From contig SKKN01000025.1 in the NCBI GenBank assembly GCA_007121455.1, forward strand, positions 62,001-126,000: 64,000 nt of DNA, read 5' to 3'. This DNA comes from Gemmatimonadota bacterium (GTDB taxonomy: Bacteria > Gemmatimonadota > Gemmatimonadetes > Longimicrobiales > Gaopeijiaceae). Position numbers and translations under genes: made by a program. This document shows, in pieces, positions 23,035 through 31,426 of this stretch. Below the pieces are notes generated by a model, which was not told the origin of the DNA, did no database searches, and saw only the letters and a program-made list of their open reading frames with translations. Each line of letters begins with the position of its first letter. Within the stretch, counting starts at the first letter, position 1.

Positions 23035-24912
23035 ATGATGGGTGCAAGCCGCACCCCTTCGGGCCGGCTCCGGATGCCCCGGAGCCATGGATCATCTCCA
23101 CGACGCACTGGAGTCTCCGTGGGAGCCATCTTCGCCAGCGGCAGCACGCTCGGATTCATCGCCTACTTCTTCCGATCGTATCCGAAGCGCTCCTTCCTCA
23201 TGGTGGGGCTCCTCATCTTCGCGGGGTTCGCCGAAGGGGTCGGCATCCTGACCCTGCTGCCCGTGCTCGAGGTCGCAGTCGGAGCCGAAGGGGAAGAACC
23301 GTCCAGGATCGGCCTCCTCGTGGCGGACGGCCTGGGGCGGATTGGACTTCCGGCGAGTCTCGGGGTGCTCCTCACCCTGCTCGTTCTCGCTATGGGCCTG
23401 AAGGGTGTCTTCCGCTGGGCCGCGATGCGGCAGGTGGGGTATACCGTGGCCCAGCTCGCGACGGACCTTCGCCTCCGGCTCCTCCGAGCGATCATGCGCT
23501 CCCGCTGGAGCCATTTCACGAGTCAGTCGACCGGTCATTTTGCAAATGCCGTGGGCACGGAAGCCCACCGAGCTTCTTCCGCGTACCGGGAGGCCTGCTC
23601 CGCGATCGCCGGCCTGGTCGAGGTCAGCCTCTACCTGGTGGTGGTCGTGATCGTCTCCTGGCAGGTCGGGCTGATGGCCCTCTTTGGAGGGATCGCCATC
23701 GTCTGGCTGCTGCACTCCCTGATCCAGATGAGCCGACAGGCCGGATACGATCAGACGGAGCTGAAGAAATCCCTGATCAAGCGGCTCACGGAAGTCCTGC
23801 CGGGGATCAAGCCGGTGAAGGCGATGGGGCGCGAAAACGACCTTCTACCGATCCTGGAGGAGGAGACGAACAGCTTCAATCTGGCGCAGCAGCGATCCGT
23901 CCTCGCGTCCGAGACCCTTCGGTCCTTCCAGGAACCGATCATGGTCCTGATGATCGCGATCGGCCTCTTCGGCGCCCTGACATGGGGCAACCAGCCGTTC
24001 TCGACCGTGCTTCTCCTCGCCTTCCTCTTCTACCGCGTGATCACCACGGTCAACAATCTGCAGAACCAATACCAGGTGGTCGCCGAGGGGGAGAGCGCCT
24101 TCTGGTCGTTGCACCAGCTCGTGGTGGAAGCGGAGGATGCGCGAGAGGCCACGGAGGGCTTTCTGCCGCCCCCCACGCTCCGGAGCGGGATCCGGGTCGA
24201 GCGGGTCCGGTTCGCGTACGACGAAAGACCCGTCCTGAACGATGTGTCGCTCTGGATCCCCGCCGGCTCCTTCGTTTCCCTCGTGGGGCCTTCGGGCTCG
24301 GGAAAGACCACCCTGGCGGACCTGATCACCGGACTCCACCGACCACAATCGGGCGAGATCTACCTCGACGACATGCCCTTGAGCGACCTGGACCTGGCGG
24401 CCTGGAGGAGCAAGATCGGATACGTCCCGCAGGAGACGCTCCTCTTCAATCAGTCCGTGTACCGGAACGTGACGCTCGGCCGCGATGACTTCAGCGAAGA
24501 GGAGGTGCGCCGGGCCCTGACGAATGCGGGTGCCTGGGAGTTCGTCACGGAGATGCCGAACGGGCTGGAGCAGAACATCGGAGAGCTCGGGTCGATGATC
24601 TCGGGTGGCCAACGACAGCGAATCGCGATCGCGCGGGCCCTGGTCGGGGACCCGGAGCTCCTCATCCTGGACGAAGCCACCACTGCCCTCGACCCGGATA
24701 CGGAGCGGGCGATCTGCGACACGCTCCAGGAGCTCCGGGGGAGCGTCACGATCCTCGCGATCTCCCATCAGACGGCCCTCAAAGAAGCGGCGGAGGTCGT
24801 GTACGAGGTCGCCGCCGGCTCGGTGCGGCGGATCGAGGCAGTGGGAACTCCATCGGGCACGGCCGGCGGCGCCGTCACGAACCCGTCGCGGAGTGGAAGC
24901 CCGGCGACCTGA
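23035..24912 (+). CDS. ABC exporter, fused membrane and ATPase domains
   Basis: 625 residues. Residues about 45-340 form the six-helix exporter domain; about 385-600 form the ATPase: Walker A VGPSGSGKTTL, Q-loop near YVPQETLLFN, signature SGGQRQRIAIARAL, Walker B LLILDEATTALD and the H-loop His in AISHQ. It is a half-transporter that must dimerise to export a lipid, peptide or drug. The extra YREACSAIAGLVEV section in the membrane domain resembles exporters of the lipid A/saccharide-linked lipid group, but the cargo cannot be assigned. The ATG at 23035 is uncertain; the first 28 residues look non-coding, so a GTG near 23116 may be the true start. It converges on the type III glutamine synthetase. 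Confidence 0.88.
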   Translation: MMGASRTPSGRLRMPRSHGSSPRRTGVSVGAIFASGSTLGFIAYFFRSYPKRSFLMVGLLIFAGFAEGVGILTLLPVLEVAVGAEGEEPSRIGLLVADGLGRIGLPASLGVLLTLLVLAMGLKGVFRWAAMRQVGYTVAQLATDLRLRLLRAIMRSRWSHFTSQSTGHFANAVGTEAHRASSAYREACSAIAGLVEVSLYLVVVVIVSWQVGLMALFGGIAIVWLLHSLIQMSRQAGYDQTELKKSLIKRLTEVLPGIKPVKAMGRENDLLPILEEETNSFNLAQQRSVLASETLRSFQEPIMVLMIAIGLFGALTWGNQPFSTVLLLAFLFYRVITTVNNLQNQYQVVAEGESAFWSLHQLVVEAEDAREATEGFLPPPTLRSGIRVERVRFAYDERPVLNDVSLWIPAGSFVSLVGPSGSGKTTLADLITGLHRPQSGEIYLDDMPLSDLDLAAWRSKIGYVPQETLLFNQSVYRNVTLGRDDFSEEEVRRALTNAGAWEFVTEMPNGLEQNIGELGSMISGGQRQRIAIARALVGDPELLILDEATTALDPDTERAICDTLQELRGSVTILAISHQTALKEAAEVVYEVAAGSVRRIEAVGTPSGTAGGAVTNPSRSGSPAT

Positions 24913-24927
24913 CCCCCTTCCCCGCAT

Positions 24928-24955
24928 CCCCTCACGGATCGCATCGGGAGAGGGG
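24928..24955. terminator. Candidate bidirectional terminator
   Basis: CCCCTC plus CGGAT pairs imperfectly with ATCGG plus GAGGGG across a three-base loop in the 51 bases between two convergent genes. A run of C upstream and G downstream extends the pairing. No clear T-run is present on either side. Confidence 0.4.
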
Positions 24956-24963
24956 GCCGCGCA

Positions 24964-27162
24964 TCAGCGCAGGAAGAGCATCTCCCGGTACCTGGGGATC
25001 GGCCAGAGGTCGTGCGGCACGAGCGTTTCCAGGCGGTCGACGGCGGCGCGCACCCGGTCCATCGCCGGCACGATGTGCTCCCGCATGTGCACCGCCTTCG
25101 AGCTCACCTCCTCGCCGCCCAGTTCGGCGTTCTGTGCCCTGAGGTGCTCCACGGCATCCTCGAGCTCGTCGGTGAGCTCCGCCACCTCGCGGACGCGACG
25201 CCCGATCGCCGGAAGCTTCACTCCCCCCTCCTTCGCCCTCCGGGCGACGTCCAGCAGCTCGTTCAGGTGCCGGATCGCCGCCGGAAGGACCATCGTCCCG
25301 GCCAGATCCGCCGCGGTCTCACCTTCGATGTTGATCGTGTGGAAGTATCGCTGCAGCGCGATCTCGTAGCGGGACTCCAGCTCCCTCCGGGACAGCACGC
25401 CATACCGTTCGAACAGCTCGGCGTTCTTGTCCTTTACCAGGAAGGGGAGGGCGTCGAGGGCGGTGGGAAGGTTCAGGAGGCCTCTCCGCTCCGCCTCCCG
25501 GGCCCATGCCTCCGAGTACCCGTCGCCGTTGAAGATGACGGGGCGAACTTCGGGTACGACCCTCCCGATCACGGTGCGAACGGCGACCCCCAACTCCTCC
25601 TCCACCTTGAGCTCGGACTCCAGCCGGCCGGAGAGCTCGTCGATCGCCTCGGCCGCGATCGTGTTGAGGACTGTCGCGGGAAAGGAGATGCTCTGGGAGG
25701 CGCCGACCGTCCGAAGCTCGAACTTGTTTCCGGTGAAGGCGAAGGGCGAGGTGCGGTTCCGGTCGCCGGCATGCTTCGGGAGGTCGGGGAGAGCCTTCAC
25801 ACCCAGACCCAGAAGGCCGGAGCCCGCCACCGGCGAACCGCTCGCGCCGCCCACCTCCGCGACCTGATCGAGGATGTCGCTGAGCTGGTCCCCCAGAAAG
25901 ACGGACATGATCGTCGGAGGAGCCTCATGCCCGCCGAGCCGCTGATCGTTCCCCGCGAATGCGACGGAAGCTCTCACGAGGTCCTGGTGCCTCTTCACTC
26001 CCAGGAGGATCGCGGTGCACAGGAAGAGGAAGAGCATGTCTTCCTCCGGGGTGTCTCCGGGCTCGAGGAGGTTGTGACTGCCGTGATAGAAGGACCAGTT
26101 CAGGTGCTTGCCGCTCCCGTTGACCCCCGCGAACGGTTTCTCGTGAAGCAGGCAGGCAAAGCCGAAGCGTCGAGCCACCCTGCGCAGCGTGGACATCATG
26201 AGCTGCTGATGGTCGGCGGCGGTGTTCGCCTCCTCGTGGACGAGCGCCATCTCGAACTGCCCCGGAGCCACCTCGTTGTGACGCGTCTTCACCGGCACGC
26301 CGAGCCGGTAGAGTTCGGTCTCGACCGCCTGCATGTATTCGAGCACCCGATCCGGGATGGCCCCGAAATAGTGATCCTCGAGCTCCTGCCCCTTCGGGGG
26401 GTTCGCGCCGAAGAGGGTGCGTCCGACCGTGGCGAGATCCGGTCGACGATGGTAGAACTCCCGGTCCACCAGAAAGAATTCCTGTTCCGGGCCGAGCGTC
26501 ACGCGAACGCGCTCGGGAGTGACCCCGAAGAGCGTCAGTGCTCTGCGGACCTGCTTCTCGAGCGCATCGATCGACCGGAGGAGCGGAAGCTTTTCGTCCA
26601 GCGCCTCACCCGCCCAGGAAGAGTACGCCGTGGGAATGCAGAGGGTGGCACCTTCGGGTCCGTCGACGATAAAGGCCGCGGAGGTGGGGTCCCAGGTGGT
26701 GTATCCGCGGGCCTCGAAGGTCGTTCTGAGCCCACCGGATGGGAGGGAGGAGGCGGCGGGCTCACCCTGGACGAGGTCATCGCGCGAGAACTCCGTGAGG
26801 CCCTGGCCCGGATTGGAGGGAGTGGGAGTGAGGAAGGAATCGTGCTTCTCGGCGGTCAAGCCGGTGAGCGGCTGGAACCAATGGGTGAAGTGCGTCGCTC
26901 CCCGCTCCTGGGCCCACTCCTTCATCGCGGACGCCACCGGGTCGGTCACCGACGCGTCGAGAGCCGCCCCCGCCTCCATCGTCGCCACGAGGCGCCGGAA
27001 AACGTCTTCCGGAAGCCGGGCACTCATCTCCGAAAGGCCAAACGTGTTCTGGCCGAAGATCTCGGCCACGTCCCGGTACCGGCCGCCTTCGCCGCCCGAC
27101 GGTGGGGGCACCGATTCGGATGAAATTGCCTGTCCGGCGATCGGACGGGAGCGTTCCCTCAT
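24964..27162 (-). CDS. glnN: Glutamine synthetase type III
   Basis: 732 residues, the length expected for the dodecameric GSIII family and far longer than type I. Active-site blocks are present: VTLGPEQEFFLVDREF, RHNEVAPGQFEMALVHEE, the ATP-side AGVNGSGKHLNWSFYHGS and NRTSPFAFTGNKFELRTVG. It condenses ammonia and glutamate using ATP. ATG at 27160-27162 has GGAG seven bases upstream; a TTG four codons earlier is less likely. It is the last gene of the nitrogen cluster, 111 bases after the porin gene, and shares the transcription direction of amt, PII and glnA. GSIII is often an alternative enzyme induced under nitrogen limitation; that timing is not shown here. Confidence 0.94.
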   Translation of the reverse strand: MRERSRPIAGQAISSESVPPPSGGEGGRYRDVAEIFGQNTFGLSEMSARLPEDVFRRLVATMEAGAALDASVTDPVASAMKEWAQERGATHFTHWFQPLTGLTAEKHDSFLTPTPSNPGQGLTEFSRDDLVQGEPAASSLPSGGLRTTFEARGYTTWDPTSAAFIVDGPEGATLCIPTAYSSWAGEALDEKLPLLRSIDALEKQVRRALTLFGVTPERVRVTLGPEQEFFLVDREFYHRRPDLATVGRTLFGANPPKGQELEDHYFGAIPDRVLEYMQAVETELYRLGVPVKTRHNEVAPGQFEMALVHEEANTAADHQQLMMSTLRRVARRFGFACLLHEKPFAGVNGSGKHLNWSFYHGSHNLLEPGDTPEEDMLFLFLCTAILLGVKRHQDLVRASVAFAGNDQRLGGHEAPPTIMSVFLGDQLSDILDQVAEVGGASGSPVAGSGLLGLGVKALPDLPKHAGDRNRTSPFAFTGNKFELRTVGASQSISFPATVLNTIAAEAIDELSGRLESELKVEEELGVAVRTVIGRVVPEVRPVIFNGDGYSEAWAREAERRGLLNLPTALDALPFLVKDKNAELFERYGVLSRRELESRYEIALQRYFHTINIEGETAADLAGTMVLPAAIRHLNELLDVARRAKEGGVKLPAIGRRVREVAELTDELEDAVEHLRAQNAELGGEEVSSKAVHMREHIVPAMDRVRAAVDRLETLVPHDLWPIPRYREMLFLR

Positions 27163-27273
27163 CTGACTCTCCAAGGTGAGCGGCGGGCCCGGAACTCGAC
27201 CGGAGGTGCGCGTTGGCCCCCCCCAAGCTTGCTCCCCCGCGACCGCCGATCAACCGGGCCCGCTATTTTCGTG

Positions 27274-27918
27274 TCAGCCCCCGAGGAGACGGAAGGTTTT
27301 CGTGATCCCGAGAGCGAGGGTGTGATCGGGCACCCCTCGACCTGATAGAGCCCGGTCACTCCAGATCCACGACGCCCTCATGTCGAGGTCCGCCACGATC
27401 GAGAAGTCGTACCCGGCCTCGGCATACCGACCCTCGAAGTCCCCGCCGAAGATACCGCCGGACAGGTAGAGCCCTTCGTGGGACGCCGTGGCTCCGACGA
27501 ACGTGTAGTTTTCCGAGGGGCCTTCGAACGCGTCCCACTGGCCGAACGAGAACTCCACCTCGATGGGCCCTCGTCCCGCGAAGACGTTCGCCTCCCGGTA
27601 GGTGGCGTCGAAGTCGCCGGTATAGAAGTACCCGGTCGCTCCCAGCCCCAAATCGAAGCCAGCTGCCTCGACCGCGTATCCGCCGTAGAGGTCGATCTCC
27701 GCCCCGTCCCCCACGTCGGCGGCCCAGCTCCCGAGATAGAACCCGGCGGTCTCCAGCTCCAATCCGGCGCTGGCGGAGGATGTGGCCTGCGGAATCCCCC
27801 GGTAGTAGTACTCGCTCACCCATCCCACCTCACCGGTGACATCGACCGTCTGGGCGCTGCTCATTGTGGGAAGGAGGACGGAAGCCACGAGGGCCGCTGC
27901 ACAGATCATCTGCTTCAT
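27274..27918 (-). CDS. TorF-type putative outer-membrane porin
   Basis: 214 residues with a Sec signal peptide ending at SSAQT (residues 20-24). The mature chain is an all-beta outer-membrane protein with alternating aromatic strands: VGWVSEYYYRGIPQATSSAS is the opening block of the TorF/TIGR02001 family, followed by DLYGGYAVEAAG, FYTGDFDATYREANVF and the closing LGITKTF strand. Family members usually lie with nitrogen or energy genes and are thought to form a small pore. Here it sits between glnA and the type III glutamine synthetase, 99 bases after glnA, so it may help ammonium or another small nitrogen source cross the outer membrane; this is inference. Confidence 0.85.
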   Translation of the reverse strand: MKQMICAAALVASVLLPTMSSAQTVDVTGEVGWVSEYYYRGIPQATSSASAGLELETAGFYLGSWAADVGDGAEIDLYGGYAVEAAGFDLGLGATGYFYTGDFDATYREANVFAGRGPIEVEFSFGQWDAFEGPSENYTFVGATASHEGLYLSGGIFGGDFEGRYAEAGYDFSIVADLDMRASWIWSDRALSGRGVPDHTLALGITKTFRLLGG

Positions 27919-27961
27919 CGTGTGGTTCTCCTGGGCGGGGTCGCAACCCCGAATGGGTAGA

Positions 27962-28000
27962 GGGCCGCGCCCCGGCGAGCGTGCTGCCGAAGCGCGGCCC
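27962..28000 (-). terminator. Long hairpin between glnA and the porin gene
   Basis: GGGCCGCGC (27962-27970) pairs with GCGCGGCCC (27992-28000). Inside, CGGC pairs with GCCG, giving about 13 pairs around a nine-base loop. It starts 18 bases after the glnA stop on the minus strand. No T-run follows, so it may act as a partial terminator or an RNA-stabilising element that lowers expression of the porin and type III enzyme relative to glnA. Confidence 0.5.
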
Positions 28001-28017
28001 GAAGATCGAGTTCCAGG

Positions 28018-29430
28018 TCAGCTGTCGTAGTAGAGGAAGAACTCGTGGGGGTGCGGCCGGAGCCGAAGCGGAAGCACTTCGTTCTCCATCTTGTATTCGA
28101 TCCAGGTCTCGATCAGGTCGTCCGTGAACACATCGCCTTTCGTGAGAAAAGCATGATCCTCGTCGAGTGCATCGAGGGCCTCTTCGAGGTCCGTAGGTGT
28201 CTTGGCGGTTTCGTCGAGCTCGACCTGGGTCATCTCGTAGATGTCGCGGTCGAGAGGCTCCCCGGGATCGATCTCGTTCTCGATGCCGTCGAGGACCGCC
28301 ATGAGGATCGCGGAGAACATGAGGTATCCGTTCGAGCTCGGATCCGGGCAGCGGAACTCCAGTCGCTTGGCCTTCGGGCTGTTCACGTACATCGGAATCC
28401 GCACGGATGCGGAGCGATTGCGCTTCGACATCGCGAGGTTCACCGGCGCCTCGTAGCCGGGCACGAGCCTCCGGTACGAGTTCGCGGTGGGTGCGGCGAA
28501 GGCGAGGACGGCGCGGGCATGTTTGAGCAAGCCTCCGATCCCGTGGAGCGCCATGTCGCTCAGCCCTGCGTACCCATCGCCGGCGAAGAGCGGCTGCCCG
28601 TCCTTCCAGAGGGACAGGTGCGTGTGCATCCCGCTTCCGTTGTCCTCGAAGATCGGCTTGGGCATGAAGGTGACCGTCTTGCCGTGGTTCTTCGCGACAT
28701 TCTTGATGATGTACTTGAACCACATGAAGTGGTCCGCCATCTGAAGGAGCGGCTCGAATTTCATATCGATCTCGGCCTGACCGCCCGTCCCGACCTCGTG
28801 GTGGTGAGCCTCGACCGTGATCCCGACCTTCTGTAGCTGGAGGGTCATCTCGGTCCGGAGGTTGTGGTAGGTGTCCGTGGGGCTGACGGGGAAGTAGCCC
28901 CCCTTATAGCTCGGCTTGTAGCCGAGGTTCGGCTCCTCGAAGCGGGCCGTGTTCCACTGCCCCTCCACCGAGTCGATCTCGTAGAAGCCACGGTTCTGCG
29001 TCTGCTCGTACCGCACCTGGTCGAAGACGAAAAACTCGGGCTCGGGCCCGATGTAGCACACGTCCGCGATCCCGCTCTCCTTGAGATAGGCATCCGCCTT
29101 CCGGGCCACGTGCCGGGGGTCACGGGAGTAATCCTCGCGCGTCTCCGGATCGACGATGTTCGCGATGATGCTCACCGTGGGTTCGTCGAAGAACGGGTCG
29201 ATCGCGGCGGTGGAGGGGTCCGGCACCGCCACCATGTCGGAGACGTTGATCGCCTGCCATCCCCGCACGGACGAGCCGTCGAAGCCCACACCGTCCACGA
29301 AGGTGCTTTCGTCCCAGGTCTCGATCGGGAAGGTGCAATGCTGCCACGTGCCGAGGAGATCGGTGAACTTGAGGTCCACCATGCTGGCTCCGTTCTCCTT
29401 GGCGTAACGAAAGAAATCATCGGGTGTCAT
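28018..29430 (-). CDS. glnA: Glutamine synthetase type I
   Basis: 470 residues, typical dodecameric GSI. Motifs: [13 protein letters not shown] region, [32 protein letters not shown], the ATP/NH4 block [17 protein letters not shown], the flap/substrate section [11 protein letters not shown], and [16 protein letters not shown]. The adenylylation-site tyrosine is retained as Tyr398 in RDIYEMTQ, corresponding to E. coli Tyr397, so covalent inactivation by a GlnE-type enzyme is possible. ATG at 29428-29430 follows a good AGGAG. It lies 59 bases after the PII gene. The N-terminus [20 protein letters not shown] is complete. Confidence 0.97.
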   Translation of the reverse strand: MTPDDFFRYAKENGASMVDLKFTDLLGTWQHCTFPIETWDESTFVDGVGFDGSSVRGWQAINVSDMVAVPDPSTAAIDPFFDEPTVSIIANIVDPETREDYSRDPRHVARKADAYLKESGIADVCYIGPEPEFFVFDQVRYEQTQNRGFYEIDSVEGQWNTARFEEPNLGYKPSYKGGYFPVSPTDTYHNLRTEMTLQLQKVGITVEAHHHEVGTGGQAEIDMKFEPLLQMADHFMWFKYIIKNVAKNHGKTVTFMPKPIFEDNGSGMHTHLSLWKDGQPLFAGDGYAGLSDMALHGIGGLLKHARAVLAFAAPTANSYRRLVPGYEAPVNLAMSKRNRSASVRIPMYVNSPKAKRLEFRCPDPSSNGYLMFSAILMAVLDGIENEIDPGEPLDRDIYEMTQVELDETAKTPTDLEEALDALDEDHAFLTKGDVFTDDLIETWIEYKMENEVLPLRLRPHPHEFFLYYDS

Positions 29431-29489
29431 TCTGGTCGCTCCTGTTTGGATTGTGGTGGTAACTCACGTCCTGCTCCTGCACCGAGCGG

Positions 29490-29831
29490 TCAGCCCACGG
29501 CGGGGCTTCCCGATTCTCCCGTGCGGATTCGGTAGCACTCGGCCAGCTCGACGACGAAAATCACTCCGTCCCCGAACTCCCCGGTCCGCGCTCCCTCGAT
29601 GATGGCGTCGCGCGTCCGCTCGACGAACTCGTCGTTCACGGCGATCTCGAGGCGGATCTTCTTGAGGAGTTGCACCTCGAACTCTGCGCCCCGGTACGTC
29701 TCCTTGAATCCTCTCTGCTGTCCGCATCCGAGCGCGTTCCCTACCGACATGCGGGCCACTCCTACGTCCGCGAGGGCCTTCTTCACGTAATGGAGCCGCT
29801 CCGGCTGTATGTAAGCGATCACTAATTTCAT
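29490..29831 (-). CDS. glnK: PII nitrogen-regulatory protein with Phe at position 51
   Basis: 113 residues from the ATG at 29829-29831, with GGGAG nine bases upstream. PII proteins sense 2-oxoglutarate and ATP/ADP and bind Amt to block ammonium uptake. The fold is complete: MKLVIAYIQPERL at the start, Gln39 in GCGQQRGF, the T-loop KETYRGAEFEV, GKK-type KIRLEIAVND, and TGEFGDGVIFVVEL with RIRTGE at the end. The uridylylation residue of E. coli GlnB and GlnK, Tyr51, is Phe51 here, while the nearby Tyr46 is kept. It lies 46 bases after amt and before glnA, so it probably acts as GlnK. Confidence 0.96.
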   Translation of the reverse strand: MKLVIAYIQPERLHYVKKALADVGVARMSVGNALGCGQQRGFKETYRGAEFEVQLLKKIRLEIAVNDEFVERTRDAIIEGARTGEFGDGVIFVVELAECYRIRTGESGSPAVG

Positions 29832-29877
29832 CGGATCTACTCCCTTGCTGTGGGTGCGTGGGATCGTGTACGAGCCA

Positions 29878-31191
29878 TCATGAGCGCGTGTTGAAGATCT
29901 GGAAGTCGGAGTACGCCTCCATGTTGTGCTCCGCCAGGTCGAGCCCCCTTCGTTCGTCATCCTCGGAGACCCTGAGACCGATCGTCGCCTTGATCACGGC
30001 GAAGAGGGAGAGGGCGCTGAGGAAGGCCACCGCCCCGTAGCCGGCCACGCCGATGAGCTGCGTGACGACGCCGAAGTCCGGGCTGAAGATTCCCACCGCC
30101 AGCGTTCCCCAGATGCCGCAGGTCAGGTGCACCGAGATCGCGCCGACGGGGTCATCGAGCTTCATGCGATCGAGCAGCATGACCGAGAAGACCACGATCA
30201 CCCCCGCGATGAGACCGATCATCACCGAGGACAGCACGGTCACGACGTCGGCTCCCGCCGTGATTCCGACAAGGCCGGCCAGGGCTCCGTTCAGCACCAT
30301 CGTCACGTCCGGGTGCTTGTGAACCGTCCACGTCGTCACCATCGCCCCCGCGATACCCGCGGCTGCCGCGATCGCCGTCGTGACGAAGACGAAGGAGACC
30401 TCCCCGGGGTCAGCGCTCAGCACCGAGCCCCCGTTGAAGCCGAACCACCCGAACCAGAGGAGAAACATTCCGATTACGGCCAGCGGGATGTTGTGCCCGA
30501 GGATCGGCCGGATCGAGCCATTGACGTACTTGCCGATCCTCGGTCCGAGAAGGATCACGCCCGCGAGGGCGGCCCACCCCCCGACCGAGTGCACGATCGT
30601 GGAGCCGGCGAAGTCGTAGAACCCCAGCTCGTCGAGCCAACCCCCGCCCCACTGCCAGGAACCCAACACCGGGTACACGAGCGCGACATAGAGCGCAGAG
30701 AAGACGAGAAAGGCTTCGAGCTTGATCCGCTCGGCGACCGCCCCGGAGACGATCGTGGCGGCCGTGGCTGCGAACATCGCCTGGAAGATGAAGTCGGCCC
30801 AGTAGGTGAAGCCGGGATCGTAGGCCGCCGTCAGTCCTTCGGCGTCCGTCCCCACCCCGAAACCGGCCCACCCGAGAATGCCCCCGAGAAGGAATTCATC
30901 CGGATACATCAGGCTGAACCCGATCAGCGCGTAGGTGAGGATCCCGATCGCGATGATGCTCATGTTCTTGAAGAGGATGTTCACCGTGTTCTTCGACTGC
31001 GCGAGCCCTGATTCCAGCGCGGTGAACCCGAGGTGCATCAGGAAGACGAGGAACGTCGCGATCAACAGCCACAGATTGTTGACCGTGAAGAGCACGTCGG
31101 CGGCGGTGGCCTCCTGGGCCCCCGCTTCGGAAGGGAGGCCCACAAGGAGCACCAGGGCAAGGACAGGTATCCACCTGCATGTAAGCCGCAT
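29878..31191 (-). CDS. amt: Ammonium transporter (Amt family)
   Basis: 437 residues with an N-terminal signal peptide (ending near residue 25) before eleven helices, as in many bacterial Amt proteins. The twin conduction-pore histidines are in GSTIVHSVGGWAALAG and VGAISVHLTCGIWGTLAVG. The ammonium gate phenylalanine is in FIFQAMFAATAATI. The cytoplasmic C-terminal tail (LRVSEDDERRGLDLAEHNMEAY) is the docking site for PII. It is the first gene of the nitrogen cluster. A TATACT -10-like element lies about 120 bases upstream in an AT-rich interval. Confidence 0.96.
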   Translation of the reverse strand: MRLTCRWIPVLALVLLVGLPSEAGAQEATAADVLFTVNNLWLLIATFLVFLMHLGFTALESGLAQSKNTVNILFKNMSIIAIGILTYALIGFSLMYPDEFLLGGILGWAGFGVGTDAEGLTAAYDPGFTYWADFIFQAMFAATAATIVSGAVAERIKLEAFLVFSALYVALVYPVLGSWQWGGGWLDELGFYDFAGSTIVHSVGGWAALAGVILLGPRIGKYVNGSIRPILGHNIPLAVIGMFLLWFGWFGFNGGSVLSADPGEVSFVFVTTAIAAAAGIAGAMVTTWTVHKHPDVTMVLNGALAGLVGITAGADVVTVLSSVMIGLIAGVIVVFSVMLLDRMKLDDPVGAISVHLTCGIWGTLAVGIFSPDFGVVTQLIGVAGYGAVAFLSALSLFAVIKATIGLRVSEDDERRGLDLAEHNMEAYSDFQIFNTRS

Positions 31192-31312
31192 CGATCTGCT
31201 TCCTCCGAGTCGGTCGGTCCTGTGGGGACGGCGCCCGGCAGAAGGCCCTTGAACCGACCCTCCCCGAAGCCGCCCGGAGGCCGCCGTGCCCCGAGGGGCG
31301 GGCGACGGCGAG

Positions 31313-31400
31313 AGTATACGGCGCGTGGAGGGGCAAAAGAAGGGGAAATGGGTTGAAATTTTGCAATAGTTTGTTTAGCCTACTTCCTCTTTTGTTATTG
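31313..31400. promoter_or_regulatory. AT-rich divergent control region of amt and the ATPase gene
   Basis: Within a GC-rich neighbourhood this stretch is strikingly AT-rich. On the minus strand TATACT (plus-strand 31313-31318) is a good -10 for amt, though no strong -35 is spaced from it. On the plus strand TTGAAA near 31353-31358 and TAGCCT 17 bases later form a weak pair towards the ATPase. No sigma-54 GG/GC pair with correct spacing was recognised. Confidence 0.4.
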
Positions 31401-31426
31401 TGGGCCAATCCGAACCGGAAACCCGG

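Noticed and set aside
25012-27123. A 703-codon plus-strand frame antisense to the type III glutamine synthetase
   Set aside because: Low-complexity shadow peptide; the opposite strand carries all active-site blocks.
31192-31400. Sigma-54 promoter before amt
   Set aside because: No GG-N10-GC pair with the right context was found; the AT-rich section has TTGCAA but no GG element at the correct distance.
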